From contig NC_059394.1 of NCBI RefSeq assembly GCF_905220565.1, forward strand, positions 3,479,501-3,543,500: a stretch of 64,000 nt of DNA. Reading direction: 5' to 3'. Below the pieces are notes generated by a model. The model was not told the origin of the DNA, did not search any database, and saw nothing but the letters and a program-made list of their open reading frames with translations. Every line of letters begins with the position of its first letter. Within the stretch, counting starts at the first letter, position 1. The stretch comes from Melitaea cinxia. Its lineage: Eukaryota > Arthropoda > Insecta > Lepidoptera > Nymphalidae. The position numbers were made by a program, and so were the translations under genes. Below, in pieces: positions 62,641-64,000 of the stretch.

Positions 62641-64000
62641 ACGCTAACTGTTGCCCGCGACTACATACGCGTGGTTATGAAGAAATGCATTACTATCAAG
62701 ATGTTTAATGCAAATTATTTTTTTTTATTTCAGTCACTTGAAATGCTTATCACACTGAGTAACTTTTTAAAAGGCACAATTTAGTATAATTTAATAGTTA
62801 TTTTTATAAAACCTCTCTATACACCACATTTTTAGTTTTATTTTCAGGCTGCAGTATAAATAACCGATCAGGCGAACTTATAGCTGCTGTATATGTTTCA
62901 TACAAACTATCAACCCCAATTAAACCCTCTTAGCGGTGGAATATCGCAAAACCCGTTCTTAGCGGACGTCTGCTAACTATAATCTACCTCCCTGCCAAAT
63001 TTCATCTTTGTCCATCTCTTTTATATATATATATATATTACGATGCATTATTTGGACATCTTCTCACCATCTATAGAGCATACATTTTAAATTTCAAGTC
63101 TCTTACTTCAAAAACATAGGACTTTCATACAAACTTCCGACCCCCGTTTTATCCCCTTAGAGATCGAGTATCCTAAAATCCGTTCTTAGCGAATGTCTGG
63201 GCCCTATAAGGAACCTACCTGTCAAATTTCAAGTTTGTAGCTGTTATAGTTTCTGAGATTTAATGATGAGTGAGTCAACCTACCATCCCCCGTTTTAACT
63301 CCAAAAGGGAGTTTATTTATAAAGATACATTATTTGGACACCTTCTCACCATCTATAGAGCTTACATTTTAAATTTTAAGTCTCTTACTTCAAAAACATA
63401 GAACTTTCATACAAACTCCCAACCCCCGTTTTACCCTCTTAGAGGTCGAGTTTCGTAAAATTCGGTCTTAACGGACGCCTACGTCTTATAAGGAGCCTAT
63501 CTGCTAAATTTCAAGTTTTTAGGTGTTATAGTTTCGGAGATTTCGTGATGAGTGAGTCCTCCTACCATCCCCCGTTTTAACCCCAAAAGGGAGTTGATTT
63601 CTAAAGATACATTATTTGGACACCTTTTTATCATCTATAGAGCATACGTTTTAAATTTCAAATCTCTTACTTCTAAAACATAGGACTTTCATACAAACTT
63701 CCAACCCCGTTTTACCCCCTAAGGGGTCGAGTTTCGTAAAATCCATTCTTAGCGGTAGTTTACGCTCTGTAAGGAGCCTACCTGCTAAATTTCAAGTTTT
63801 TAGGTGTTATAGTTTCGGAGATTTCGTGATCAGTGAGTCAACCTACGATCCCCCGTTTTAACCCCAAAAAGGAGTTGATTTTTAAAGATACATTTTTTGG
63901 ACACCTTCTCACCATCTATAGAGCATACATTTTAAATTTCAAGTCTCTTACTTCAAAAACATAGGACTTTCATACAAACTTCTAACCCCCGTTTTACCCC
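62641..64000 (-). mobile_element. Larger Helitron-like element with internal satellite (runs off window)
   Basis: Begins at the left with a second 3'-type GC-rich terminus ('AACTGTTGCCCGCGACTACA' on +), followed by filler and then the 282-bp tandem repeat that continues past the window edge. The repeat text ('TTCTTAGCGGACGTCT', 'CTGCTAAATTTCAAG') resembles the 3' bodies of lepidopteran Helitron-like elements. The 5' end is outside the window. Confidence 0.5.
62896..64000. repeat. 282-bp tandem repeat, at least 3.4 units
   Basis: Phase points at TTTGGAC (TTTGGAC or TTTGG variant) 63051, 63333, 63615 and 63896 give periods of 282, 282 and 281 bp. A diverged partial unit precedes from about 62896. 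Each unit holds two 'CCCCCGTTTTA' blocks, 'CACCATCTATAGAGCATAC' and 'GATTTCGTGATGAGTGAGTC'. The array is not finished at position 64000. Confidence 0.9.

Noticed and set aside
62896..64000. Tandem array considered as a CRISPR or centromeric satellite
   Set aside because: Units of 282 bp have no short repeat-spacer structure, and the array is embedded in Helitron-like sequence. A centromeric role cannot be judged from about three units.

Overview
This is AT-rich animal DNA that I read as an intergenic (or giant-intron) stretch of a lepidopteran genome. The evidence is the repeat families: tRNA-headed SINEs with box A and box B, A|TC...CTAG|T Helitron-type elements ending in 'GGTCAGCTAG', and an R1-clade LINE with a TAATG ORF junction. 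I find no host protein-coding gene. The credible host genes are two tRNA-Val(AAC) genes on the + strand (9029-9101, 11667-11739). A 5S rRNA pseudogene (61535-61641) and a tRNA-like cloverleaf (60042-60114) lie near the right end.

Layout. 1-8.9 kb holds two short retroposon tails with target-site duplications (TSDs), a 1.3-kb pogo-like DNA transposon relic (1151-2453), and a 1.5-kb piggyBac-like element (3244-4776) lying inside a Helitron-like element (3133-4833). Small Helitrons and a tRNA-headed SINE follow. 9-18 kb has the tRNA-Val pair, RTE-type LINE tails, SINEs and a short reverse transcriptase (RT) remnant. 18.2-24.0 kb is a complete GC-rich R1-clade LINE with both ORFs open, a poly(A) tail and an 11-bp TSD; it is the only large intact coding unit. 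24-32 kb is mostly featureless AT-rich DNA with dispersed repeats. 32.8-35.85 kb is a 5'-truncated Jockey/CR1-type LINE (minus strand) with one frameshift. 38.4-46 kb carries four copies of a roughly 0.6-kb repeat with inverted AACCGACTTC ends, and a 5'-truncated RTE-like LINE with a 12-bp TSD. 46-60 kb has more Helitrons and SINEs. 62.4-64 kb is a Helitron-like element holding a 282-bp tandem repeat that runs off the window.

Relationships. RTE-type LINE tails, SINE family A and SINE family B share a 3' end ('GGCCTATGTCCAGCAGTGG...'), which fits SINEs moved by an RTE-type LINE. SINE-B and a different retroposon (13255-13623) share an internal module of about 40 nt. Both cut-and-paste DNA transposons carry many copies of an element-specific motif near their ends. 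Family letters used here (SINE-A to D, repeat D and E) are my own labels. Element calls come from motifs, TSDs and internal comparison, not database searches.
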